Below are positions 1 to 7,411 of a DNA stretch of 64,000 nt, one piece after another; position 1 is the stretch's first letter, and the number at the start of each line of letters is the position of its first letter. The notes below the pieces were generated by a model. The model was not told the DNA's origin and made no database searches. It saw only the letters and a program-made list of their open reading frames with translations. Source of the DNA: Paenochrobactrum pullorum (GTDB taxonomy: Bacteria; Pseudomonadota; Alphaproteobacteria; Rhizobiales; Rhizobiaceae); assembly GCF_041929845.1 (NCBI RefSeq), contig NZ_JBHEEH010000005.1:1-64000 (forward strand). Direction: 5' to 3'. The translations under genes were made by a program, and so were the position numbers.

Positions 1-277
1 TCAAGCGCTTCGCTCAACCGTCCGGCAATCTCACCACCCTCAAACCCGAAGGCTTCCAAGTGGCCCGAAATCGTCTGGGGCTTCTAACCCCTCAAGCAAT
101 CACTGTCAAGCGAAAACTTGCAAGAAAATCATTTACTTAGCAAATAATTTTCTCAAAACAATAAAACCGGATTTCTCCAATCTCACCGCCGAATAACCAA
201 TCAATCTTTCAACCAATCAATCACTCTCAAGGACGAAGCTGTCTGCCGCTAGCAGCGCCGCCGCCCTCGTTGTTCGC
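1..277 (-). other. Probable rRNA operon leader, no coding sequence
   Basis: These bases lie downstream of the strong leftward promoter and contain no convincing reading frame on either strand. They include short direct repeats of the type ACCAATCAATC (around 196-222) and a GC-rich block at 240-270. The simplest reading is the transcribed leader of an rRNA operon whose 16S gene begins beyond the left edge. This is inference from the promoter only. Confidence 0.4.
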
Positions 278-307
278 CTTATAGGGCAACCAATCTAAAA
301 CTGTCAA
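278..307 (-). promoter_or_regulatory. Strong rRNA-type sigma70 promoter reading leftward
   Basis: On the minus strand there is a perfect -35 TTGACA (302-307) and a -10 TATAAG (278-283) separated by 18 bases. The stretch just upstream (308-345) is very A/T-rich, like an UP element. This layout is typical of rrn promoters in Hyphomicrobiales. It implies a 16S rRNA operon to the left of the window, which cannot be seen here. Confidence 0.65.
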
Positions 308-445
308 CGACAATTTTACAAAAATTACAATTTTCTTTTCAACAGGGAAAACGAACAAAATTAACCAAATCGAAACACAAAACCACAACCAATCAAGGAA
401 TCGAAATCACCCGTTATTTATCCCTAATCAGGAGCGGAACGACTT

Positions 446-459
446 CCTTATATATAAGG
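446..459. promoter_or_regulatory. Perfect 14-bp palindrome upstream of rrf2 gene
   Basis: CCTTATATATAAGG is a perfect palindrome 69 bases upstream of the start codon of the Rrf2-family gene. Rrf2 regulators often bind A/T-centred palindromes at their own promoters, so this is a candidate autoregulatory operator; binding is not shown. Confidence 0.35.
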
Positions 460-527
460 GGGGCTTGTACCCGAGGCTTATTGCACCTAATCCTGAAATT
501 GCGGGTATTATAAGGGAGTCCAGTGCA

Positions 528-959
528 ATGCTAACAAAAAAAGGGAAATATGGCCTGAAAGCCATGATCCATCTGGCCACTTCAGAACAAGAAACTCTGG
601 TATCGGTTGGTGAGATTGCCACCAAACACCAAATCCCGCGAAAATTTCTGGATAATATCTTAACGGAATTGCGCAATGCCGGCTTTGTTAACAGCCGCAA
701 AGGGAAAGGCGGCGGCTTTTGTCTGGCGCGTCCTGCCAGTGAAATTCATATCGGCAATATAATACGTGTGCTTGATGGAGCACTGGCACCGATATCATGT
801 GCGAGTAAAACCGATTATCGACCTTGCGATGATTGTAATGAAGAGTTTTGCGAAGTTCGCCACGTTATGCTGGATGTTCGTAAAGCGATTGCCGATGTTC
901 TCGACAATCGCACTTTAGAGCAAAGCGCCAATCCAGCGATTGCCGCCTTGATTAATTAA
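528..959 (+). CDS. Rrf2-family transcriptional regulator
   Basis: 143-residue Rrf2-type regulator: a winged helix at the N-terminus (LTKKGKYGLKAMIHLA, then the recognition region VGEIATKHQIPRKFL and the wing RKGKGGGF) and a C-terminal helix. Rrf2 proteins often bind an Fe-S cluster through three cysteines. Here there are four cysteines in the region SCASKTDYRPCDDCNEEFC (about residues 86-105), with spacing unlike IscR or RirA, so the ligand (Fe-S, zinc or redox sensing) is open. I chose the ATG at 528, preceded by GGGAG, over an in-frame upstream start at 465. It is convergent with znuA and overlaps its 3' end by 8 bases, which puts it beside the zinc locus but does not prove a shared function. 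Confidence 0.85.
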   Translation: MLTKKGKYGLKAMIHLATSEQETLVSVGEIATKHQIPRKFLDNILTELRNAGFVNSRKGKGGGFCLARPASEIHIGNIIRVLDGALAPISCASKTDYRPCDDCNEEFCEVRHVMLDVRKAIADVLDNRTLEQSANPAIAALIN

Positions 960-1902
960 GGCATGTCTTCAATGAAGCGGCCAGATTGCGCAATAAATTG
1001 AGATAAAGCTCTGGGCCGTCTTCTAACTCTGCGCCCAACGGATCAAGAACGCCCGTTTTGGCTGGTGTACCGTCAATAACCGTATGCACCAAACGCGACT
1101 CAAATTGTGGCTCCGAAAAAACGCAAACTGCATCAAGACCTGCAATCTTATCATGTATCTCTTTAATACGTGCAGCGCCTGGCGCGTTTTCCGGACTCAC
1201 CGTGATCGAACCAACCGTATTTAAAGCATAGCGCTTTTCGAAATACTGATAAGCGTCATGGAAAACAACAAATGGTTTGCCCTTGACACTTTCAAGTTCT
1301 TGGCCGAGTTGCGTATCCAGTTTTGCAATACGCTCTTTGTAGCTTTCAGCATTGGCTTTATATGTTTTGGCATTGGCCGGATCGGCTTCACTCAAAACAT
1401 TGGCAATTTGCTCAACCATGACTTCGCCATTGGCCGGATCGAGCCATAAATGCGCATCATAACCATGGGAATGATCATGGTGATCATGGCCATGATCTCC
1501 GTGATCACCATGATCGTGGCCTTCAAAAGCGCCACCTTCGCGGAAATCATATTTGGTCAAGCCGTCCACTTCGCCAAGCTGGATTTGCTCGGCCTTCTTA
1601 CCCAGCGTTTCGAGCGGCTTGCTCAAGAACATTTCCATAGAAGGCCCTGTCCAGAAAACTACCTTGGCATTTTCCAGCATATTGGCGTCCGATGGCTTTA
1701 AACTGTAAGTATGACCGGAGCCCGCCCCCTTCACAATGAGCTGCGGAACCGCCACATCTTTCATCACTGCCGCGACCAGCGAATGCAGCGGCTTAATTGA
1801 AACGACAACATCCGTATCTGTTAAAGCGTAGACCGGCTGCACCGCCAAAGCACTTGATGCGCACAAAACCGACGCCATTAAAATTTTACGCATAAAGCTC
1901 AT
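952..1902 (-). CDS. znuA: Zinc ABC transporter periplasmic binding protein ZnuA
   Basis: 316-residue cluster A-I metal-binding protein. It starts with a signal peptide (MRKILMASVLCASSALA...) and has the first metal-ligand histidine in IKPLHSLVAAVM, the conserved GHTYSLKPSDA segment, and a His/Asp-rich flexible loop (residues about 128-148) typical of zinc-specific ZnuA rather than manganese proteins. Later ligands include H in YDAHLWLDP and the histidine in VVFHDAYQYF. It captures Zn(II) in the periplasm and hands it to ZnuB. The gene is divergent from znuCB-zur, with two Zur-box-like palindromes in between. The start ATG is preceded by AAGAGG. Confidence 0.95.
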   Translation of the reverse strand: MSFMRKILMASVLCASSALAVQPVYALTDTDVVVSIKPLHSLVAAVMKDVAVPQLIVKGAGSGHTYSLKPSDANMLENAKVVFWTGPSMEMFLSKPLETLGKKAEQIQLGEVDGLTKYDFREGGAFEGHDHGDHGDHGHDHHDHSHGYDAHLWLDPANGEVMVEQIANVLSEADPANAKTYKANAESYKERIAKLDTQLGQELESVKGKPFVVFHDAYQYFEKRYALNTVGSITVSPENAPGAARIKEIHDKIAGLDAVCVFSEPQFESRLVHTVIDGTPAKTGVLDPLGAELEDGPELYLNLLRNLAASLKTCLN

Positions 1903-1949
1903 TATAAACCTCTTGAAAAGATATGACTACCATCATTAAATTGACATAT

Positions 1950-1983
1950 GTTATTGTATAACAATTCGATGTAATGCTATAAC
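1950..1983. promoter_or_regulatory. Two tandem Zur-box-like palindromes
   Basis: The divergent znuA/znuC promoter region has GTTATTGTATAAC (1950-1962) and GTAATGCTATAAC (1971-1983). Both resemble the alphaproteobacterial Zur box GTTATAATATAAC, and they start 21 bases apart, about two helical turns. This fits cooperative zinc-dependent repression of both arms by the zur product encoded downstream. Confidence 0.7.
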
Positions 1984-2024
1984 GTCACGAATTGAAGCGC
2001 GCAAGCCATTTTTGGATAAAATTT

Positions 2025-2879
2025 ATGCCCCCTGCCAACCAAATCATAAATAAAAGCACAGCAAAGCATGCCGAGCATCCTTTGATAGAGCTTAAAGATG
2101 CGGGCGTTTTTCGTGATGGCCGCTGGCTGGTACGCAATATCAATCTCACTGTCAGTGCCGGAGAGATTGTAACGCTTATCGGCCCCAATGGTTCGGGCAA
2201 AAGCACGACAGCCAAGATGGCTTTGCATATTATCAAGCCAGATGAAGGTTTTGTATCCCATCAGTCTAATGTCCGTATTGGCTATGTGCCGCAAAAGCTC
2301 AATCTTGATCGAACGCTCCCTTTATCGGTTGAGCGTTTGATGACGCTTACCGCAAAGGTCAGTAAAAAAGAGAGTTTGAAAGCGCTCGAACGTGTCGGCA
2401 TTGCACATCTTTTAAAAGCCCAGATTGTTAATCTCTCCGGAGGTGAATTGCAGCGCGCCCTGATTGCACGCGCCATTGCCAGAAACCCGAATATTCTGGT
2501 GCTGGACGAGCCGGTACAAGGGGTCGATTTCAACGGTGAAGCCGTACTCTATGAATTGATCCAAAAAATACGGGACGAGACAGGCTGCGCTATTTTGCTG
2601 ATCAGCCATGATCTGCATTTGGTCATGGCAGCAACAGACCGCGTTTTATGTCTCAACGGACATATATGCTGCAGTGGCACGCCGGAAGAAGTCAGCGCCA
2701 GTCCCGATTATATGCGGCTGTTCGGAGCGCGTGCTGCTCTGCCGTTAGCCGTTTATCAACATCAGCATGACCATACCCATCTGGCCGACGGGCGTGTTTT
2801 GCATACAGACGGCACCATAACCGACAACTGTCATCATGAAGACGGGCACCATAATCACAAAGGCGGGCACCATGCTTGA
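2025..2879 (+). CDS. znuC: Zinc ABC transporter ATP-binding protein ZnuC
   Basis: 284-residue ABC ATPase: Walker A GPNGSGKST, signature LSGGELQRALIARA, Walker B ILVLDEPVQGVD, H-loop ISHD. The last 40 residues are rich in histidine (HQHDHTH ... HHEDGHHNHKGGHHA), a common feature of alphaproteobacterial ZnuC that may bind zinc. I prefer the ATG at 2025; an in-frame TTG at 1992 would start only 9 bases from the second Zur box and has no ribosome-binding site. The gene overlaps znuB by 8 bases, so the two are translationally coupled. It energises Zn(II) import through ZnuB. Confidence 0.93.
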   Translation: MPPANQIINKSTAKHAEHPLIELKDAGVFRDGRWLVRNINLTVSAGEIVTLIGPNGSGKSTTAKMALHIIKPDEGFVSHQSNVRIGYVPQKLNLDRTLPLSVERLMTLTAKVSKKESLKALERVGIAHLLKAQIVNLSGGELQRALIARAIARNPNILVLDEPVQGVDFNGEAVLYELIQKIRDETGCAILLISHDLHLVMAATDRVLCLNGHICCSGTPEEVSASPDYMRLFGARAALPLAVYQHQHDHTHLADGRVLHTDGTITDNCHHEDGHHNHKGGHHA

Positions 2880-3675
2880 CGATTTTTTCACCCGCGCCCT
2901 TATTGCCGGTATCGGCCTTGCCATTACCACCGGCCCCCTTGGTTGCTTCATCATCTGGCGCCGCATGGCTTATTTTGGCGATACCATGTCTCACTCTGCC
3001 TTGCTTGGTGTGGCGCTTGCTTTATTTTTCAACATTAATATGATTCTCGGTGTGTTTTTGGTCGCGCTATCAATCTCGGTTGTTTTACTGCTGTTGCAAC
3101 GCAAGCAAAGTCTTTCATCTGATTCCTTGCTCGGTATTCTTTCCCATTCCACATTAGCGCTTGGGCTTGTCATTGTTGCCTTCATGACATGGGTGCGTGT
3201 TGACCTGATGTCATTCTTGTTCGGTGATATTCTGTCCGTCTCAAGAACAGACATTTTATTTATCTATGGTGGCGGCGCTGTCGTGCTTGCTATTCTGGCT
3301 TTTCTCTGGCGGCCGCTTTTGGCCTCAACCGTCAATGAAGATCTGGCCCGCGCCGAAGGCATGAACCCTGATCTGTCGCAAACCGTTTTCATGATTTTGC
3401 TGGCCGTCGTGATTGCTATCGCCATGAAAATCGTAGGGATTCTGCTCATCACTGCTATGCTGATCATACCGGCGGCCACAGCACGCCGCTTCGCAACAAC
3501 ACCCGAAAAAATGGCTATTATCGCCTCAGTTGTCGGATCACTGGCGGTCACCGCAGGACTTTTCGGATCACTCCATTATGATACACCGTCCGGACCATCG
3601 ATCGTGGTGGCGGCATTTGGCATTTTCGTGCTAAGCCTGCTATCATTAAACAAAAAAATGTTGAAACGGATATAA
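2872..3675 (+). CDS. znuB: Zinc ABC transporter permease ZnuB
   Basis: 267-residue integral membrane protein of the ABC-3 family with about eight hydrophobic segments, conserved GPLGCFIIWRRMAYFGDTMSHSALLG at the N-terminal cytoplasmic region and MKIVGILLITAMLIIPAATAR near the C-terminus. It forms the Zn(II) channel with ZnuC as motor and ZnuA as donor. The ATG at 2872 lies inside the end of znuC and is the start expected for the family. Confidence 0.93.
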   Translation: MLDDFFTRALIAGIGLAITTGPLGCFIIWRRMAYFGDTMSHSALLGVALALFFNINMILGVFLVALSISVVLLLLQRKQSLSSDSLLGILSHSTLALGLVIVAFMTWVRVDLMSFLFGDILSVSRTDILFIYGGGAVVLAILAFLWRPLLASTVNEDLARAEGMNPDLSQTVFMILLAVVIAIAMKIVGILLITAMLIIPAATARRFATTPEKMAIIASVVGSLAVTAGLFGSLHYDTPSGPSIVVAAFGIFVLSLLSLNKKMLKRI

Positions 3676-3680
3676 AAACA

Positions 3681-4097
3681 ATGAGTGCACATCATCATCA
3701 TGCTGAAACCGAGTTGACGCGCAATCAATCTCTTGTTTTTGACGTTCTGCGCAAGGCCGAAGCCCCGCTTAGTGCCTATACAATTTTAGATCAGTTGCGC
3801 GATGATGGTATTCGCGCACCACTGCAAATTTATCGAGCGCTCGATAAATTGCTGGAATTTGGCATGGTGCATCGTGTGGAAAGCCTGAATGCTTTTGTAG
3901 CCTGTGCCGATCCACATTGTTCCGCACACGGCATCACCGCTTTTGCAATTTGTGAAAAATGCGGGCAAGTAGATGAATTTGCTGATCCGCTGATTGAAGA
4001 CCGGGTGCGCCAATGGGGTAGCCAACACGGTTTTAAACCGGCCAAAACTACATTGGAACTCCGTGGCCTTTGTGCACAATGTCAGGCTGCGGCTTGA
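3681..4097 (+). CDS. zur: Zinc uptake regulator Zur (Fur family)
   Basis: 138-residue Fur-family repressor with an N-terminal winged helix (residues about 12-80, TRNQSLVFDVLRKAEAPLSAYTILDQL) and a C-terminal metal domain with two structural-zinc CxxC pairs (CEKCG and CAQC). The N-terminus carries an extra HHHH run. It lies 5 bases after znuB, so it is the last gene of the znuCB-zur operon and probably represses that operon and znuA when zinc is sufficient. Zur rather than Fur is chosen because of the operon. Confidence 0.92.
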   Translation: MSAHHHHAETELTRNQSLVFDVLRKAEAPLSAYTILDQLRDDGIRAPLQIYRALDKLLEFGMVHRVESLNAFVACADPHCSAHGITAFAICEKCGQVDEFADPLIEDRVRQWGSQHGFKPAKTTLELRGLCAQCQAAA

Positions 4098-4103
4098 ACC
4101 ATT

Positions 4104-4139
4104 GAAGAGCGGTTGCGAAAAACATCAACCGCTCTTTTC
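4104..4139. terminator. Terminator between zur and luxR-type gene
   Basis: A 10-bp stem AGAGCGGTTG / CAACCGCTCT (4106-4115 and 4126-4135) is followed by TTTT. It lies between the convergent ends of zur and the luxR-type gene and can serve zur. Confidence 0.75.
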
Positions 4140-4146
4140 ATCAATT

Positions 4147-4929
4147 TTAGATCAGGTGTGACACTTCAGGTTCTTTAATAATCCCTAATGTCAAAGCCGC
4201 AGCCACTGCTGCCGTCCGGTTTGAACAACCAAGCTTGATCTTGGCATTTTGCAAATAAGTCACCACCGTCCAACGGGCAATAGACAAAATCTCGGCAATT
4301 TCACCATCGGTTTTACCAATAGCCGCCCATGTCAAACATTCAATTTCACGCGCCGTCAGCAAAGCTGCCTGTGGTGATTGCACAGTGCCTTCACCTGCTG
4401 ATATAGCGTGTAGCTGACGGCTGGCCTCCAAAAGAACAGGCCTCATGCGGACTACAAAATCACATCTGTTTTCTTCCGTTTCATCAAACGAAAAAGAAGA
4501 ACAACCTGAAATACCGTTGGAATATAGTGTCGATACAGCGATAAATAAGGATCCGATCCCATGTTTGGTGGCATCTTTATACATGGCGCTTGCCGCCGGA
4601 TTGTCACTAGCCACTAACGACATATCCTGCACTAAATCACATCCGTCCCCTGTCACCACAGGGATATTGTCATTAAAAAGCGGATCCACAGCAAAATAAT
4701 TTTTTGCCGAATAACGCGCCACCCAAGTGGCTGGCACTGTTGCGACAACAGTGATGTCGCTGTCAGCAATTTTAGTCCCCTCAAATGCACAGTTACAAAA
4801 GGCATGCACAATATGTTTGCATCCTGTATTTAGTTTTATACGCTGCAATTCCGTTAAAATATCACCCTTGAACTTCTGTCCAAAAAAAGTGTCCTTGAAA
4901 TTCGGGAAGTGAACCAAATCATATTTCAT
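4147..4929 (-). CDS. LuxR-family regulator with autoinducer-binding domain
   Basis: 260-residue LuxR-type regulator. The N-terminal domain keeps acyl-homoserine-lactone pocket residues in the order W69, Y73, D82, P83 (ATWVARYSAKNYFAVDP). The C-terminal GerE-type helix-turn-helix is LTAREIECLTWAAIGKTDGEIAEIL...TVVTYLQNAKIKLG (about 197-245). No LuxI-type synthase is nearby, so it is a solo in this window. Its opening (MKYDLVHFPNFKDTFFG) and layout recall the Brucella LuxR proteins BabR/BlxR. The ATG at 4929 is preceded by AAGGA; a longer in-frame start at 4989 lacks this. Confidence 0.85.
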   Translation of the reverse strand: MKYDLVHFPNFKDTFFGQKFKGDILTELQRIKLNTGCKHIVHAFCNCAFEGTKIADSDITVVATVPATWVARYSAKNYFAVDPLFNDNIPVVTGDGCDLVQDMSLVASDNPAASAMYKDATKHGIGSLFIAVSTLYSNGISGCSSFSFDETEENRCDFVVRMRPVLLEASRQLHAISAGEGTVQSPQAALLTAREIECLTWAAIGKTDGEIAEILSIARWTVVTYLQNAKIKLGCSNRTAAVAAALTLGIIKEPEVSHLI

Positions 4930-5292
4930 AATAATTATCCTTGCTAAAAGCAGCACACGATCAGCACATGCAAAATTTATCATGGTCAAACCGCTACCAC
5001 TTCACTCGGCCAAACGCCTGGGAGGATGGGCGGAACCTTAAAGGCATAATTTTTTGTCAGTTAGCAACACTTTAGATAAGCTATCGCTAAAATAACCTAT
5101 GTTTTATGACTTAAAATGAGTAAATTGAAAAGAAAAAAAGAAGAAACATGCATTTTTAACCGGGAAAATAATAATGGGTAAAATCATGATAGTCATAATC
5201 AAGCACTCACCATCAACTATACATAAATATATTGCTCCCTATTATGTGGGAGCTTTAAATAAGTTTAAATAAATGGTGAAACATATCAATCA
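4930..5292. other. Intergenic region with one weak hairpin
   Basis: This A/T-rich stretch between the luxR-type start and the tetR-type end has no convincing gene. It holds a 6-bp stem GCTCCC / GGGAGC at 5234-5253 that could be a weak terminator for the tetR-type gene, and presumably the luxR-type promoter. Confidence 0.5.
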
Positions 5293-5976
5293 TTATTCTA
5301 CGGCATACCCTTTGAAGAATAAATCGACAGCATTTTTCACATTATATTCTATGCGCTGCAAAGCCTCTTCCTCAGTGATCACCCCGAACAAACGCGGGCG
5401 ATAAAGACCGGCAAAAAACAAATCAACCAGCTGGCAAGCGGCCAGATGTGTATCCGCAATTTGCAATTGTTTTAATTCGACAAGATGCTCAAGATAATGC
5501 GCCAGCTTTTCCAACATATGTTTGGGGCCGCTTTGATAAAAGCTGCAAGTCACATCCGGATTTCTGTCACGTATCCCCAATACAATCCGTTGTGCACTCA
5601 CCGCGGATTCTGCCAAAAAGCGCTGCGCGATCACGGTTCCGAAAATAATGATCCGTTCTTTGTTATAAGGGCCGTTTTCTAAAATCCCCGCCAGTTCCGA
5701 AAACATATCACGGCGATATTCATAACAAATCGCCTCAAACAGAGCGTCTTTATCAGCAAAGTAAACGTAAAGTGTGCCCTTTGAAACACCGGCTTGACGC
5801 GCAATATCGTTCATACTTGCCGCTTCAAAGCTTTTATTGAAAAAAATCTTTTGGGCACCAGCTAAAATTTGCGCACGTTTGACCGGATCCTGACCCGCAC
5901 CGTGCCGGCTGCCATATGTCATCGATATTTTACTGCTGTCATCTGTTTCAGCTAGGTGCTCCGGCTTTTCACACAT
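5293..5976 (-). CDS. TetR/AcrR-family regulator of adjacent efflux pump
   Basis: 227-residue TetR-type repressor. The helix-turn-helix is clear: RAQILAGAQKIFFNKSFEAASMNDIARQAGVSKGTLYVYFADKDALFEAI (about residues 33-82). The C-terminal ligand domain resembles those of AcrR-type regulators. It is divergent from the emrA-emrB pair, with an inverted repeat between them, so it probably represses the pump until a drug-like ligand binds. I used the ATG at 5976, preceded by AGAGAG; an in-frame TTG at 5997 preceded by AAAGGA is also possible. Confidence 0.85.
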   Translation of the reverse strand: MCEKPEHLAETDDSSKISMTYGSRHGAGQDPVKRAQILAGAQKIFFNKSFEAASMNDIARQAGVSKGTLYVYFADKDALFEAICYEYRRDMFSELAGILENGPYNKERIIIFGTVIAQRFLAESAVSAQRIVLGIRDRNPDVTCSFYQSGPKHMLEKLAHYLEHLVELKQLQIADTHLAACQLVDLFFAGLYRPRLFGVITEEEALQRIEYNVKNAVDLFFKGYAVE

Positions 5977-6061
5977 GTCGTTCTCTCTTGAGGGCAAGCC
6001 TATCCTTTAGTCTTGCGACAATCATTACACAAGTTTTTAGAACCCGCCGGTTCGATTTCTC

Positions 6062-6092
6062 TTGATATGAGGGCTGCTATGCCTTATGTCAA
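6062..6092. promoter_or_regulatory. Candidate TetR operator (inverted repeat)
   Basis: TTGATATGAGG (6062-6072) and CCTTATGTCAA (6082-6092) form an 11-bp inverted repeat with two mismatches and a 9-base centre. It is about midway between the divergent tetR-type and emrA-type starts, as expected for a TetR operator. Confidence 0.5.
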
Positions 6093-6172
6093 CATCGAAC
6101 CCGTGAGTTCAATCAATATGCATCCTTATATCGCAACTCATTAATTACCTACCTCTTGAAGAGGCTCCCCCA

Positions 6173-7369
6173 ATGACGGCTCAATCATCAGCATCTACCA
6201 CAACCGAGGCCGCTGAAATCCGACCTTTTCCAGATGTTACAGCAGATCAGACCAAGCAGCCTGATCATTTGGAAAACCAAAAATCTGCTCCACCGACCGG
6301 CGCCCATGTTTCAGAACAAAAGAAACAGGGTGCAGGCAAACGCATTGTGCTGCCTGTTTTGGTATTGGCTGCTTTAGGCATAAGCGGTTGGTATGGTTAT
6401 AACTGGTGGATAGTAGGCCGCTTCATGGTATCCACCGATGACGCTTATATTCAGGGTGATATCGCTGCAATCGCGCCGAAAGTCAGCGGATATATTGAAA
6501 AAATTCCGGTACATGCCAACCAATCGGTTAAAGCAGGCGATCCGGTTTTCATCCTGGAGGATGGCGATTATCGCATTGCACTGGATGAAACCAATGCAAA
6601 ACTTGAAACGCAAAAACAAACTTTGCTGCGTATTGATGCCCAGACACTTGCTGCCAAAGCCAGTTTGAAGCAAGCAGAAGCTGGCAAGCTTTCCGCAGAG
6701 GCCGTGCTGACCAACGCCAAATCCGCGATGGAACGTACCCGCCAATTGCACAGCACCCGCATCGCTTCCAATTCTGATCTCGATAATGCAACATCGGCAT
6801 TGGATCAGGCGCAGGCCAATGTTGCCAGTGCAGAGGCGACCATTGCTGCCGCCAAAGCCAATATCCATGTTCTGGAAGCGCAATATAAAGAAGCTGAAAG
6901 CACCACCCGTTCTTTGGAGCTTGCCCGCGACAAGGCAGAACGTGATCTGGCCTTCACCACTTTGAAAGCACCATTTGATGGTGTTATCGGCAATCTTTCG
7001 GCCAAGACAGGTGATCTGGTCAATGCTGGCCAGCGCATTGCAGCTCTTGTTCCGGTCAATGAGCTTTATATCGAAGCCAATTTCAAAGAAACGCAACTTT
7101 CCCAAATCCATGGCGGTGAAACCGCTCACATCACCATTGATGCGCTGAAAGACCAGACATTTGAAGGCACAGTTGCCTCTATCGCACCGGCATCGGGTGC
7201 AGTTTTCTCGCTGCTGCCGCCGGAAAATGCGACGGGTAATTTCACCAAGGTTGTGCAGCGTGTGCCAGTGCGTGTCACTATTCCGGCTGAAGCCCTCGCA
7301 TCAGGAAATCTGCGTGCGGGTCTGAGCGTGGTAGTCGATATCGACACCCGCACATCACCAGCACAATAA
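6173..7369 (+). CDS. emrA: EmrA/HlyD-type membrane fusion protein
   Basis: 398-residue periplasmic adaptor. After a cytoplasmic N-terminus there is one membrane segment (residues about 62-85, VLPVLVLAALGISGWYGYNWW), then a biotinyl-lipoyl half-motif (STDDAYIQGDIAAIAPKVSGYI), a long Ala/Glu-rich coiled-coil hairpin (about 130-250), the second lipoyl half (KAPFDGVIGNLSAKTGDLVNAGQ) and a beta-barrel. With EmrB and an unseen outer-membrane factor it exports hydrophobic compounds. It is the first gene of an operon divergent from the TetR gene. Confidence 0.9.
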   Translation: MTAQSSASTTTEAAEIRPFPDVTADQTKQPDHLENQKSAPPTGAHVSEQKKQGAGKRIVLPVLVLAALGISGWYGYNWWIVGRFMVSTDDAYIQGDIAAIAPKVSGYIEKIPVHANQSVKAGDPVFILEDGDYRIALDETNAKLETQKQTLLRIDAQTLAAKASLKQAEAGKLSAEAVLTNAKSAMERTRQLHSTRIASNSDLDNATSALDQAQANVASAEATIAAAKANIHVLEAQYKEAESTTRSLELARDKAERDLAFTTLKAPFDGVIGNLSAKTGDLVNAGQRIAALVPVNELYIEANFKETQLSQIHGGETAHITIDALKDQTFEGTVASIAPASGAVFSLLPPENATGNFTKVVQRVPVRVTIPAEALASGNLRAGLSVVVDIDTRTSPAQ

Positions 7370-7411
7370 ACCTGTTTGTTGATTTTTAAAGCCTGAACGG
7401 AGCGCGTCATT

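Noticed and set aside
6374..7129. 251-codon antisense frame opposite emrA
   Set aside because: Shadow of a well-supported gene; the translation is Ile/Cys/Phe-rich without any motif.
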